From contig JAMXDE010000023.1 in assembly GCA_026770025.1 (NCBI GenBank), forward strand, positions 992,001 to 1,056,000: a stretch of DNA of 64,000 nt. The letters are read 5' to 3'. Positions 9,243 to 18,041 of the stretch are shown here, in pieces. Below the pieces are notes generated by a model. It was not told where the DNA came from and made no database searches. It saw nothing but the letters and a program-made list of their open reading frames with translations. Position 1 is the first letter of the stretch. Every line of letters begins with the position of its first letter. The DNA is from Craspedostauros australis. Taxonomy: Eukaryota > Bacillariophyta > Bacillariophyceae > Mastogloiales > Achnanthaceae. The translations under genes were made by a program, and so were the position numbers.

Positions 9243-12004
9243 ATGAGCATGTCCAGCAATCAACCGGAAGGGTGAGTCGGCTGTTGATGCTGTGAATGCT
9301 GTCGGAGCGTGCTGTGCCCACACCCCGCTACTCGTACCTCTTACGTTCAGCCGAACACATAGAATGCCGCGGTGCCTTGCAGGCATAGATCGTCGGAAGG
9401 AAAGGACTGATGTGACGGGATGCTTTCTTCCTCGTTGCCTCCGCTTGGCTCGGATTGCATTGCATTGGAATATATTCCGTTGGATTGCATTGCATTGGAA
9501 CATATTCCGTTGGATTGCATCCCGTTAGATTATATCGGCTGCAGCTGGGAGCACATCTATTGGTATGTTGTGTATCACACTTATGGTAACAGTGCGATCG
9601 TCACTGCGATAACAGCAGTTCCACCCCAGCTCCATCCCAGCTTCTCTGGCTCGCACTGGTTCTTTCCCTCTCTCATCATGAATTCGATCTCAACTTTCTC
9701 TCACACGCCCCTTACGGCATGCTTGAATCGATGTTCTCCACCCCAAGCACCTGTAGCGACGAGGCCACGCACAGGTGGATGCATCAGGTGGTCCGTGAGT
9801 TCACGATGGACGAATTCGCAAAGGCTCAAGATCTGATTGAATCGTATTCAGAAAGAGCTACCATCTCTTCCAACATGACAACAGAAAACGGCCACACTCT
9901 GCTCCATCTCGCATGCTATTTCGGAACCATGGGGATTCTCGAGTACTTAGTGAACTCTGATCGAATTGATGTCGACGTCAACATCCAAGATAAGCTAGGA
10001 TACACACCATTCCATGTTGCGTGCCTGCGTGGCCACATGAGCATGGCTGAGTACCTGGTGGAATCAGATCAGTTTGATGTTGACGCCAACATTCAAAACA
10101 AGTCGGGAGACACTGCCTTCCATACTGCGTGCGGGAGTGATCGTATGGATTTAGTTCAGTACTTGGTACAGTCGGACCAACTCGACATCGATGCCACTGT
10201 CAAAAACAACCGCGGCGAGACAGCGCTCCATATCGCCTGTGAGCACAGAAGCAGAGAGATTGTTGCGTGCCTGCTAGAGTCTGGTCGAATGCCTATCACT
10301 CTGGACGACGACGATGGTAACACCTTGGTTCATTATGCATGTCGCTCCTATCGACATCATGTGCTGGAGTACTTGGTGCAATCCACTCATGTCGATGTCG
10401 ATGCCTGCATCAACGAACACAACCACGGAGGCGAGACTCCTCTGCATAAAGCATGCACCAGCGGCGCCGTCAATGTAATCAGATACATGATGGAATCGGA
10501 TGAGATCGGCGTCGACATCGACGTCAATGTTCGAAACAACAGTGGGAACACTCCGCTCCATTGTGCCTGTCGCCGTGGAGAAAAGGAGACCATCGCGTAC
10601 TTATTGAAGTTAGATCAGATCGATGTTCGTCCTGAAGTCATTGGACCAAACCACGATGGCGACTCGTTGCTACATCTTGCGTGCCTTTCAGGCACAAGAG
10701 GCGCAATTTCGTGCCTGCTGGAGTCGGACCGCATCGACATCAACAGTATGCTTGGTATCAACAGTGACGCCGCCGCCACCAACGTCAACGTCAATGGTAG
10801 CATGCAAAACAACGACGGGGATACACCAATCCATCTCCTTCTAAAGGATTTGGAGCGTGAGGATGAGGCTGAGTATCTGATGAACCATGGTGCCATCCCC
10901 ACCAGTATCTTCCTTCGCACCCAAAACAACGAAGGCAACACGCCATTCCATCTTGCGTGCTATCAGCCATTGTCATTCAAGCGCATCATTAGGCTGTTGA
11001 TCGACTTCAACCAATTCAGCACCAACGCCAACATGGATGACATCTTCAACATCCAAAACATGTATTGGAGTACACCACTCCACATCGCTTGTCGGGAAGG
11101 GAAGCGAAAATTTATCGTGGACATCCTACAGTCACGCAAGGCTGATCTCAGCCTCGGCATTCAAAACAATGATGGTGACACACCCCTTCACGTCGCCTTC
11201 AACAGGGGCATATTCTTCACTACCAGCGATTTTGTATTCACCATCAGTAATTCCGCCAGGCTTGGTCACGTCTTCGACTTCATCCAACAACAAATCATTC
11301 CCACAACAAACCTCACCGATCTCTCCATTCAGCGCGACGACGACGACGACGACGATGGTGTTGTCAACGATACGGTTGGTGGTGATATGGACATCACCCA
11401 ACGGTTGATGGAGATTGCTGCACCACTTGCGAACATCCAGAATTATGATGAGACGACGCTCCTCCATCTTGCATGCGCGGAGGGTCATGTGTCCGTCCTT
11501 CGGAATTTGATCGGATGTGACTCGGTGGATGCCACGTTGAGGCGCGACAACGGTGACACGGCATTGCACTGTATTTGCAGAGACGCAGACGGAAGTACAG
11601 ACGGAAGGGCAGGCGCCGGCAGAATTACAGCTGCGAGTTTCATCGACGATGGTCAGATGCAAGTGGAGAAGATGAAGCTGATGATTGAATCGGAAAATGT
11701 GGAGGTGGATGTGAACATAACGAACGATGAAGGGGACACGGTGCTGCACTGCGCGGTTGAAGAAGACTGCTTGGAATTGGTCAAGTATCTGATGGCGCTT
11801 GATGCGATTGATCTGCACACACGAAACAAAAATGGAGACACGCCGCTTTGCTGTCTGCGCAAGAGGACGGCAAAATACTTGAAGTGGAAGGCAGCGGGCA
11901 TCATCACTGCGCAAAGCCATGGTGTTGATAGTGCCATTGGCAATGCAGTGGCAGTTCGTGGGGCCCGCGCGGCATCCACGAGAAATGAGCCATTCGGCAA
12001 ATGA
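9243..12004 (+). CDS. Ankyrin-repeat protein (about 16 repeats), probably two exons
   Basis: The main open frame starts at an ATG at 9719. I prefer a two-exon model: exon 1 at 9243-9271 (MSMSSNQPE plus two bases), donor GTGAGT at 9272, and exon 2 from 9748 (or from 9757 after TGTAG, same phase), giving about 760 residues. Phase fits, but there is no transcript support. At least 16 ankyrin units follow, each opening with a G-x-T-x-L/F-H-x-A-C core; most are 36 residues apart rather than 33 because of a D-x-D-V-N-I-Q-N-type extension. A poly-Asp stretch (R then seven D) sits near residue 540 and the last units degrade. Ankyrin arrays bind proteins; no catalytic domain, membrane segment or signal peptide is seen, so the partner is unknown. 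The next gene downstream is convergent. Confidence 0.85.
9452..9535 (+). repeat. 30-bp tandem repeat, 2.8 copies
   Basis: Two near-identical 30-bp copies (9452-9481 and 9482-9511, each beginning GGATTGCATTGCATTGGAA and differing at one base) are followed by a diverged partial third copy to about 9535. The array falls inside the proposed first intron of the ankyrin gene. Confidence 0.9.
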
Positions 12005-12210
12005 GATTGCGATGATATTTTCGCGTCCTCTATGAGTGCTCGTATCGCAAGTTCACTACTCATATGACAGAAGCAACCGCATTGATCTTGTTGCAATCGA
12101 ACTTATGGAGCAGGGCCATGTGCTCCAGTCGTACGAGCACTCAGGGCAGAGTAATAGAGGATGCGAATTTCAGTACATTGCATTATCGGCTTCAATGCCC
12201 TCTATTTAGT

Positions 12211-13341
12211 TTAAGCGCGCGAGTGATGCTTCGACATGACACCGGCATTGCCCATGATATCGCTGAGGCGTCCTTGCCGTTGCGGCTGCTTCTCTTGGTT
12301 GGTCTCAGTCTTGATATTTCGGCCGCTGGCGTATCCGCCCTGTCGATCCTTCGGGTCGATCTCCATACCAGCACCGTAGGCCTTCTCGACCTTGTTCTTG
12401 CGTTTTCGTTCGTCCAGCTCCTTGCGCAGCCAGTGCTCGGCGATGCTGAGCATCTTGGCGGGGTGGTTGTCGGCCTTGAGCTTTTTGTAGACCTCAAGGT
12501 CCTCCATCTTTCCTTGCCATCCGCAGTTTCCCGAGTCGGTGAGGTAAAACAGGTGGCTGGCCCAGTCGTCGAGGCCGTCGAAGATGTGGGTGGCGTAAAG
12601 GATGGTGGCACCGCGCTCGTCGGATTCGCGCACCAACCAGCGCAGGAGATCCTGACGCACGCAGACATCGAGGCTGGTCGTGACCTCGTCGAGCAGGAGG
12701 ATCTTGAAGGGACGAATGAGCCCCAGCATGAGCTGCACGCGTCGGCGTTGGCCGTCGCTGAGCTGGTGCATGTGCCAGTTGAGGTCGATGCCGAGCAACT
12801 CGACGAGCTCGTCGCGGCGTTCGGGGTAGCTGGCCTGCAGCTTTTCCATCATCTTGTGGACGGCGATGTCGGCGGCGAGTGGGACGGCGGCACCCACGAA
12901 GGCGACGCTGCGCATGCCCCAGTCGCAGTCAAGGTAGGCGCGGTGGAAGTTGAGCTTGGTGTCGCGGAATGCGTTGAGTCCGAGGACCTTGATCTCCTGC
13001 TTGGTGAGGTGGCGTCCGGCAAGGATACGCATGAGGGTGGACTTTCCGGCTCCGTTGGCGCCGATGAGCAGGCATCGCGATCCGGTCTCCAGGTTCAGGT
13101 TCAACCCCTTCAGCACTGTCTTGCTCTCATCCACCATGGAGCTGCTGGTGGAGTACGCGAAGGTGAGGTCCGACACGACGATGGCATCCTTGCCGTAGTC
13201 CTCGATCTTTGGCAGTGGCTTTGGCGTGACTGGCTTCATGATTGTATTGCTATTGGATTGTGTGGGTGTGAGAGTAGCTGATGCTGATCCTGTTGTATGC
13301 TCGGTACCTTCGGAATGAGTGATCTTCTGACGCTTCGACAT
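12211..13341 (-). CDS. Caf16-like soluble ABC ATPase (ABCI type)
   Basis: A 376-residue ATPase with one nucleotide-binding domain and no membrane segment. Walker A is GANGAGKST near residue 95, the signature is LSDGQRRRVQL near 191, Walker B is ILLLDEVTTSLD near 217 and the H-loop is ATHIFDGLDDW. The combination DEVTTSLD, HIFDGLDDW and a following strand with YLTDSGNCGWQG is what I recall of yeast Caf16 and plant ABCI19-21 proteins. Caf16 is tied to the CCR4-NOT complex in yeast; whether that link holds here is inference. The N-terminal 35 residues and the C-terminal 60 (Lys/Gln/Arg-rich) are low-complexity. The start at 13341 is the first ATG; a second in-frame ATG precedes KPVTPKPLPK. It lies divergent from the EF-hand gene and convergent with the ankyrin gene. 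Confidence 0.88.
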   Translation of the reverse strand: MSKRQKITHSEGTEHTTGSASATLTPTQSNSNTIMKPVTPKPLPKIEDYGKDAIVVSDLTFAYSTSSSMVDESKTVLKGLNLNLETGSRCLLIGANGAGKSTLMRILAGRHLTKQEIKVLGLNAFRDTKLNFHRAYLDCDWGMRSVAFVGAAVPLAADIAVHKMMEKLQASYPERRDELVELLGIDLNWHMHQLSDGQRRRVQLMLGLIRPFKILLLDEVTTSLDVCVRQDLLRWLVRESDERGATILYATHIFDGLDDWASHLFYLTDSGNCGWQGKMEDLEVYKKLKADNHPAKMLSIAEHWLRKELDERKRKNKVEKAYGAGMEIDPKDRQGGYASGRNIKTETNQEKQPQRQGRLSDIMGNAGVMSKHHSRA

Positions 13342-14155
13342 GCACTTTCAAGTATTATGCGCTCGTACTCGTAAGGTTGTTGATGGATGGCTGGATCGGT
13401 TGTGGATTTGCTGACTGGAGAGTTGCAGTTGTGAGAACGTCGGAATGATGCGTTCTGGTGCTGTTGGTTGCACGCGTTGCAGACGGAGAACCGCAAGCGT
13501 TCGTGCAATGCGAGCTGATGCGAAGAGGAAACACATCAAATCCAGAGAGATTCGCAAACGCATCGTCAGCAGAGCCATCAGAACAGACTCAGAAAAGAGA
13601 GGACACCAATCGGCGTCGTGGACATGGTCGTTGTTGTTGTGCTGTGTTGGTGGACGCACGGTGTGCTGAGACGATGTGACTCAGAACATGGTCATTTTTT
13701 GTGATGTGTTTGTTGCGTTTGTGCACGTTCTCATCACGACCGGACTGACGTATTTTGCAATGGTCGCGCGTGTCCAATTCCTAGTCATGCAAACGACTAG
13801 ATCGATTAAATGGTCGTACTGATCGAGCCAACGTTCCTGAACGTGTCATCTCCAACCAATCCATCACGTGATGGTCTCGGAACACGAACTACCTACACTG
13901 CGCGATCCATCAGTCAACATGATGTGACAGAACACACACAACTCGATCAAATGCGCACAGAGAAACATCCGTTGAGCACATCAAGATTTGGAACATCTTT
14001 GCTCTGCTCGTGCCGTCTCTGGCGCATCAAGAGCATCAAGAGCATCAAGAGCATCACGTGCAGTATCTGTTCTTTCAAGCTGACACCCCCAGCACGTGAC
14101 AATCGAGGAACGCAAGAGAAGAGCAACTCAGACTTCACGCAATACGAGTAGGAAC
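13342..14155. other. Divergent intergenic region with 9-bp tandem repeat
   Basis: This 814-bp gap lies between the Caf16-like gene (-) and the EF-hand gene (+). It contains a GCATCAAGA 9-bp tandem array (14024-14057, four units, the last partial) that runs into a CACGTG palindrome at 14055-14060; another CACGTG lies near 14092. The CACGTG sites are candidate bZIP/bHLH sites, but this is only a motif match. Confidence 0.55.
14024..14057 (+). repeat. GCATCAAGA tandem repeat
   Basis: Three perfect 9-bp units and a partial fourth lie about 100 bp upstream of the EF-hand start. Confidence 0.9.
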
Positions 14156-14479
14156 ATGCCAGACCCACAGGAAGAACCAGTAGACAGCACGAAGGCCGTG
14201 AAGGCCATCTTCGAGGATGCGACGGAAGAATTCGCGGAACAATTCAAGGACAAGGTCCGCGCACTGCACGAGCATTTCGACAAGGACAAGGATGGCTTTC
14301 TCAATCTGAAGGAGCTCGCGGCGTTGCAGCTCGCGACGGATGGTTCGCGTTTGACGGAGCAGAATTACCTGATGGCCTGCAAGGCCTTGGCATGCGATCC
14401 CAACAACGGGATTCCATTGCCAGCGCTGAAGGTCACGTACCTGGCAGAAGGGGCCAACATCGGTACGCTTGGCGCATGA
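14156..14479 (+). CDS. Small EF-hand calcium-binding protein
   Basis: A 107-residue acidic protein starting MPDPQEEPVD at the ATG at 14156; the frame is open upstream to a GTG at 14096 but without an ATG. One canonical EF-hand loop is present, DKDKDGFLNLKE, with Asp at positions 1, 3 and 5, Gly at 6, Asn at 9 and Glu at 12, flanked by helices (FKDKVRALHEHF before, LAALQLATDG after). A second, degenerate hand may follow around QNYLMACKALACDPNNGI, with an ordinary loop not evident. No catalytic domain or targeting signal is visible, so a calcium sensor or buffer is the likely role. Calmodulin and centrin are larger and have four hands, so it is neither. Confidence 0.85.
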   Translation: MPDPQEEPVDSTKAVKAIFEDATEEFAEQFKDKVRALHEHFDKDKDGFLNLKELAALQLATDGSRLTEQNYLMACKALACDPNNGIPLPALKVTYLAEGANIGTLGA

Positions 14480-15863
14480 GAGTTTGCGTTGGTGCGCTTG
14501 GAAAACAGATGGATGAACGTGGGCATGGCACGGTGGATAGGCGTACTCTATAGCAGAGCGCACTGCACTACTTTGCTCTACTCCAGTCGACTTTGGGACA
14601 TGTCTCTCTTGCTTTTCGTCATCATCGCTGATCTCTCACCTTCATCGTTCGAAACAACTGCAACGTATTCCTATTCCAACTGCAATATCACGCAATGCAA
14701 TACGATGGAACAATACAATTTGATGCATCGCAGAAAAGGACTATTACAAGGTGTTTCCAGACAAGATTCCAGAAGATGCCGATCACATTTTCGAGGCGGA
14801 TTCTGCTGGCTTCGACATTTCGAGTTGATCACACTGCGGGGATGTATGGTAAGAGTAGCACGTGTTCATTGCGTGGCGCCACGCTGCACGGCAGAGTAGG
14901 CGAGAGCAGAAATATTTCTGCGGGTATTGCAAGCACATGCACGGCGGTGGAAATCGACAGACTTTCGGCGGTACACAATTACTGGAAGCGTTGCTTCAGA
15001 TGCATTTAGAGAATTTGACAATTCAAGATTTTATTTGGAGACGGATAGTCATGCATGCAAGACGAGGATTGATCATGCTTGAGCAAAGGGAGGTAGGCAC
15101 CAATATTCTTCGAAGCAAACTGCAAATGGACAAAGAGCAAGCCTCCATTTGCACAACAACAGGCGGACTGGGAAAGAGCACTGCTGCCACCATCACTGCG
15201 GGCGTGAATGGACCCAAGCAAATTGACGCCTTGGGTCGGAGTGTCTGCGATTCATCTTCGCAAAGCTCCGTCCGTTGGATTCTCTCGATCGATCCAGTCG
15301 AAGTTCAGTATCCTTCCCAACGTAGAAATACACTTTCGTGAAACACACCATGATATCTTACAATGTAATATAATACATAGTACGAGGAGGAATGAACTCT
15401 TAACGACCATAGAGAATGCAGGATTTCTCTATCGATATGCTCTGAAGGAGTGCAAATGGTGAAATAGAGTTGTTGATGAAGGCCCATTGCAACTCGATGG
15501 AAAGCAGCAACAACGTCCACCATGAATTCACGCAGTTGCCTTTGTGTCGTTGTCACGATCTTTCGGGTATCTTTCTTGCGTTGAATCGTGAGAATCAAAT
15601 TTGGCGCAAAGTGCGTCACACCTTTTCCCACAGAGCCAATCTGTCAGGAGGGAAGATCCGCTCATGTTGTTGGCTCTTGGCGCGTGGACATCCTGCATCT
15701 CTCTCTCTCTGTACAAGCATCGATGTCGTCCACACTGTTGATCAAAAAGGACATAGAGCAGAGCACTCTGCCTACACTTCACGAGCATTCGTTCCTCAAG
15801 CTCAAGCCGTCGTGCCAATCCAATCAACCAGGGCCACATCACAAAAGCAACGAATGATACACG
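14480..15863. other. 1.4-kb intergenic region
   Basis: No supported gene. A plus-strand frame at 14862-15341 contains CxxC and histidines but shows no domain I can place, and open frames overlap it on the other strand. The end of the region should hold the promoter of the DUF1995 gene. Confidence 0.5.
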
Positions 15864-16940
15864 ATGATGCTCGCCGCGACTTCCCTTCCACTGTTACTCT
15901 CCTTCCTCTGGACGACACCAGCGCAAGCATTCCTCGCCACATCTCCCTTCCAATCACCTGCTGCGTTGCACAGCGCCTTGCACCAACAAAAGAAGGGCGA
16001 CCTCTCGCCGTTGCCCAAGGACATTTCGCCGTTCGAGAAATCGGCCTCCAAAGCACGTGACGTGCAAGGCGAATTCCGACAAATCGCGCAGCGTGCCTTG
16101 TGCAAGGCCTTGAAGGATGGCAACGGCCGCCTCTTCGAAATTGAATTCCCACCACTGCTCGGCGGCGATCAATCGAAATCGCAGTTCGATGATTTTGACA
16201 ACGTGCAGGAGCTGAATCAAAATCGCGATTGGTGCATCCAGATGATGCCCGATTTCGTGGCGGCGATCGGCAGCCCGTGCGTGTGGTTCGTGCTGCCCGA
16301 TTTGAAGGAGGTGGAATTGGCCAAGGAGGAGTGGACGGGACAGCGGTATCGGCAGGCCGCGCAGTTCACGAGCATCGAAGCCGGCACTCAATACCACACG
16401 GGCACAGACACGGCCTACGCCAAACCATGGGGCTCGTCGCTGGCATCGGGCATGAGCAGCCTGTTGGGTGGCGGCAAGGATTCGGGTCTGCTGGGCGACC
16501 AATCCACGTTGGACGAGCTGGCGACGCCCACCTTGCACATTGTGTGCCAACCCGGCAACGGCGGTCCCGTCGAGGATTGGGTCAACGTCGAGCTGATGCA
16601 CCAAAATTCGGAGGCGTCGACCGTGGTCGTCAACGGCGCGTTAGATAAGGTGCGCGACGGATACTACGCGCCCTTCATCTTTCCGCGATTGGCCAAGACA
16701 TTTCCGTTCTATCGGTCCTTCGATGCCGTCTTTTTCTTGAAGCCCGTCTCGGATAAGGGTGTGTACGGGTGGTTGTACCGCGTGTATCCTGAGCCATGGC
16801 AAGTGTACTTGCAGCGGCCGTTCCAGAAGAATGGCCAGATGTACGTCGAGGACGTCGTGGCTTTGGTGAGCGATACGAGACCGACGTACACGGAGTGCGT
16901 GCAGGCATTGTTGGCGGCCGCGTCCAAGGCATCGGCATAG
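15864..16940 (+). CDS. Plastid-targeted DUF1995 protein
   Basis: A 358-residue protein. The N-terminus is a clear signal peptide (SLPLLLSFLWTTPAQA) followed by FLATSPFQ, so Phe sits at the predicted cleavage point, as in precursors to complex red plastids. The mature part carries the DUF1995 hallmarks: an ALCKALKDGNGRLFEIEFPP strand-helix near residue 85, a SQFDDFDNVQELNQNRDW helix and a WFVLPDLKEVE strand. Near the C-terminus are RLAKTFPFYRSFDAVFFLKP and GWLYRVYPEPWQVYL. DUF1995 proteins are plastid proteins in plants and algae; the plant photosystem II accumulation factor LPA3 belongs to this family as I recall. A role in thylakoid assembly is therefore possible but not shown here. Two ATGs stand in tandem at 15864 and 15867. 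The single open frame needs no intron. Confidence 0.88.
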   Translation: MMLAATSLPLLLSFLWTTPAQAFLATSPFQSPAALHSALHQQKKGDLSPLPKDISPFEKSASKARDVQGEFRQIAQRALCKALKDGNGRLFEIEFPPLLGGDQSKSQFDDFDNVQELNQNRDWCIQMMPDFVAAIGSPCVWFVLPDLKEVELAKEEWTGQRYRQAAQFTSIEAGTQYHTGTDTAYAKPWGSSLASGMSSLLGGGKDSGLLGDQSTLDELATPTLHIVCQPGNGGPVEDWVNVELMHQNSEASTVVVNGALDKVRDGYYAPFIFPRLAKTFPFYRSFDAVFFLKPVSDKGVYGWLYRVYPEPWQVYLQRPFQKNGQMYVEDVVALVSDTRPTYTECVQALLAAASKASA

Positions 16941-17079
16941 AGCGGGAACCAAGACGCGAAGCACAAGTTCGTAGTACAATAGAATAGTATGGAGTGACAA
17001 CATAACATATTACCATGGATGAGTGGTCCCTAGCACAACATTTAAAAGAGGCGTCCTGCTCAACTTGCAGCTGTGAAGT

Positions 17080-17649
17080 TCACCTCCTTCCTCGACCACG
17101 CCTTCTGCCAGAACCTCGACCTCGTCCACCACCTCTGCCTCGCCCTCGCCCTCGCCCCATCCGGACTGGCTTCAACCCCGTCACCTTCTCGGCCTCCATC
17201 GCCGACAATTCCGACTCCGCCTTGAGAATGGCCATGGCGTTGCCGCTGCGCTTGGCATCGGCCACCTTCTGACGCGCGGCCTGCATCTTGGCCTGCTTCG
17301 CATTGCGCTGCTGCTCCTGCTCCTGTTGCACGGACGCTTCGACGCACGCACGACATTTCGCCTTGTCGTTCTTCTTCCACTGCGTCTTGTTGTACTGCGC
17401 CATGCTGAGGTCCTTGTGGCACATGCTGCATTCGCGCGTCTCGTCGCTCGCCACGGCGTTCTTGGCGGCCGTCTCGCGCTCTGCCTGTTCCAGACGCTGC
17501 ACGCAGTGCTTGCATTTCAACTTGGTGCCGTTCTTGCGATGGTTCTCCAGCTGGCGTTTGGAGAATTCGTCGCCCATCAAGCGTTTGCGATTGCAGAAGT
17601 CGCAGTCGAAGGAGCCGGCCCACGAGCTGGCGATGACGGGCGTCGACAT
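17080..17649 (-). CDS. Stc1-domain zinc protein with RGG-type tail
   Basis: A 189-residue protein starting MSTPVIASSW at the ATG at 17649; the frame is open 23 codons further upstream, but that stretch is a Pro/Asn/Thr repeat and likely leader. Two Cys-Cys/Cys-Cys modules are visible: CDFCNRKRLMGDEFSKRQL with KCKHC, then CSMCHKDLSMAQYNKTQW with KCRAC. This matches the Stc1 domain, a tandem zinc-finger fold. In fission yeast Stc1 links Argonaute-based RNAi to the Clr4 histone methyltransferase; in other lineages the domain's role is mostly unknown. A Gln/Ala/Lys-rich coiled coil follows and the last 27 residues are a Gly-Arg repeat (GRGRGRGRGGGRGRG), a typical RNA-binding tail. It sits 390 bp downstream of DCP2 on the same strand. 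Confidence 0.85.
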   Translation of the reverse strand: MSTPVIASSWAGSFDCDFCNRKRLMGDEFSKRQLENHRKNGTKLKCKHCVQRLEQAERETAAKNAVASDETRECSMCHKDLSMAQYNKTQWKKNDKAKCRACVEASVQQEQEQQRNAKQAKMQAARQKVADAKRSGNAMAILKAESELSAMEAEKVTGLKPVRMGRGRGRGRGGGRGRGSGRRRGRGRR

Positions 17650-18041
17650 CGTGTGTTCAGTATGGTACGTGTGGTTTGGATTCTGCTGAGTTGGGTTGGG
17701 TTGGGTTGGATTGCGCAAGAGGTCTGTGGGATGGAGTGGTCGGCACTCTTTGGAACTATTATTATGTTATGATGTGTTTGCGCGAAGAGATTCACCGCAG
17801 CCACACAAGTTGCCTGATTGAACGAATGAGCGATGTTTTTGCGTGTGCGAGTAGTCATTCGAGTGTAGAATTGTCAAAGTCTACACTCATACGACTACTC
17901 GAACTCGTACATTTGTTCATGAAATGCTACTCGTTTGTATCACACACGCACAAACAAAACAGCCACACATAATATTTTATATAGTAACAGTACTTCCCAA
18001 GGTCCAATGCTATTGCTATGCTCGATTACGCGATCCTTCCA
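17650..18041. other. Intergenic spacer between Stc1-domain gene and DCP2
   Basis: A 390-bp spacer between two same-strand genes. It contains a GGGTTGGGTTGGGTTGGATTG run (about 17692-17712) in the leader of the Stc1-domain gene and otherwise AT-richer sequence. No gene is seen. Confidence 0.5.

Noticed and set aside
12064-13281. 405-residue plus-strand frame
   Set aside because: It is the antisense shadow of the Caf16-like ABC gene, whose Walker and signature motifs are clear on the minus strand.
14862-15341. 159-residue plus frame with FCGYCKHMHGGG
   Set aside because: The CxxC plus His cluster is suggestive, but the rest is patternless and antisense frames overlap; no family.
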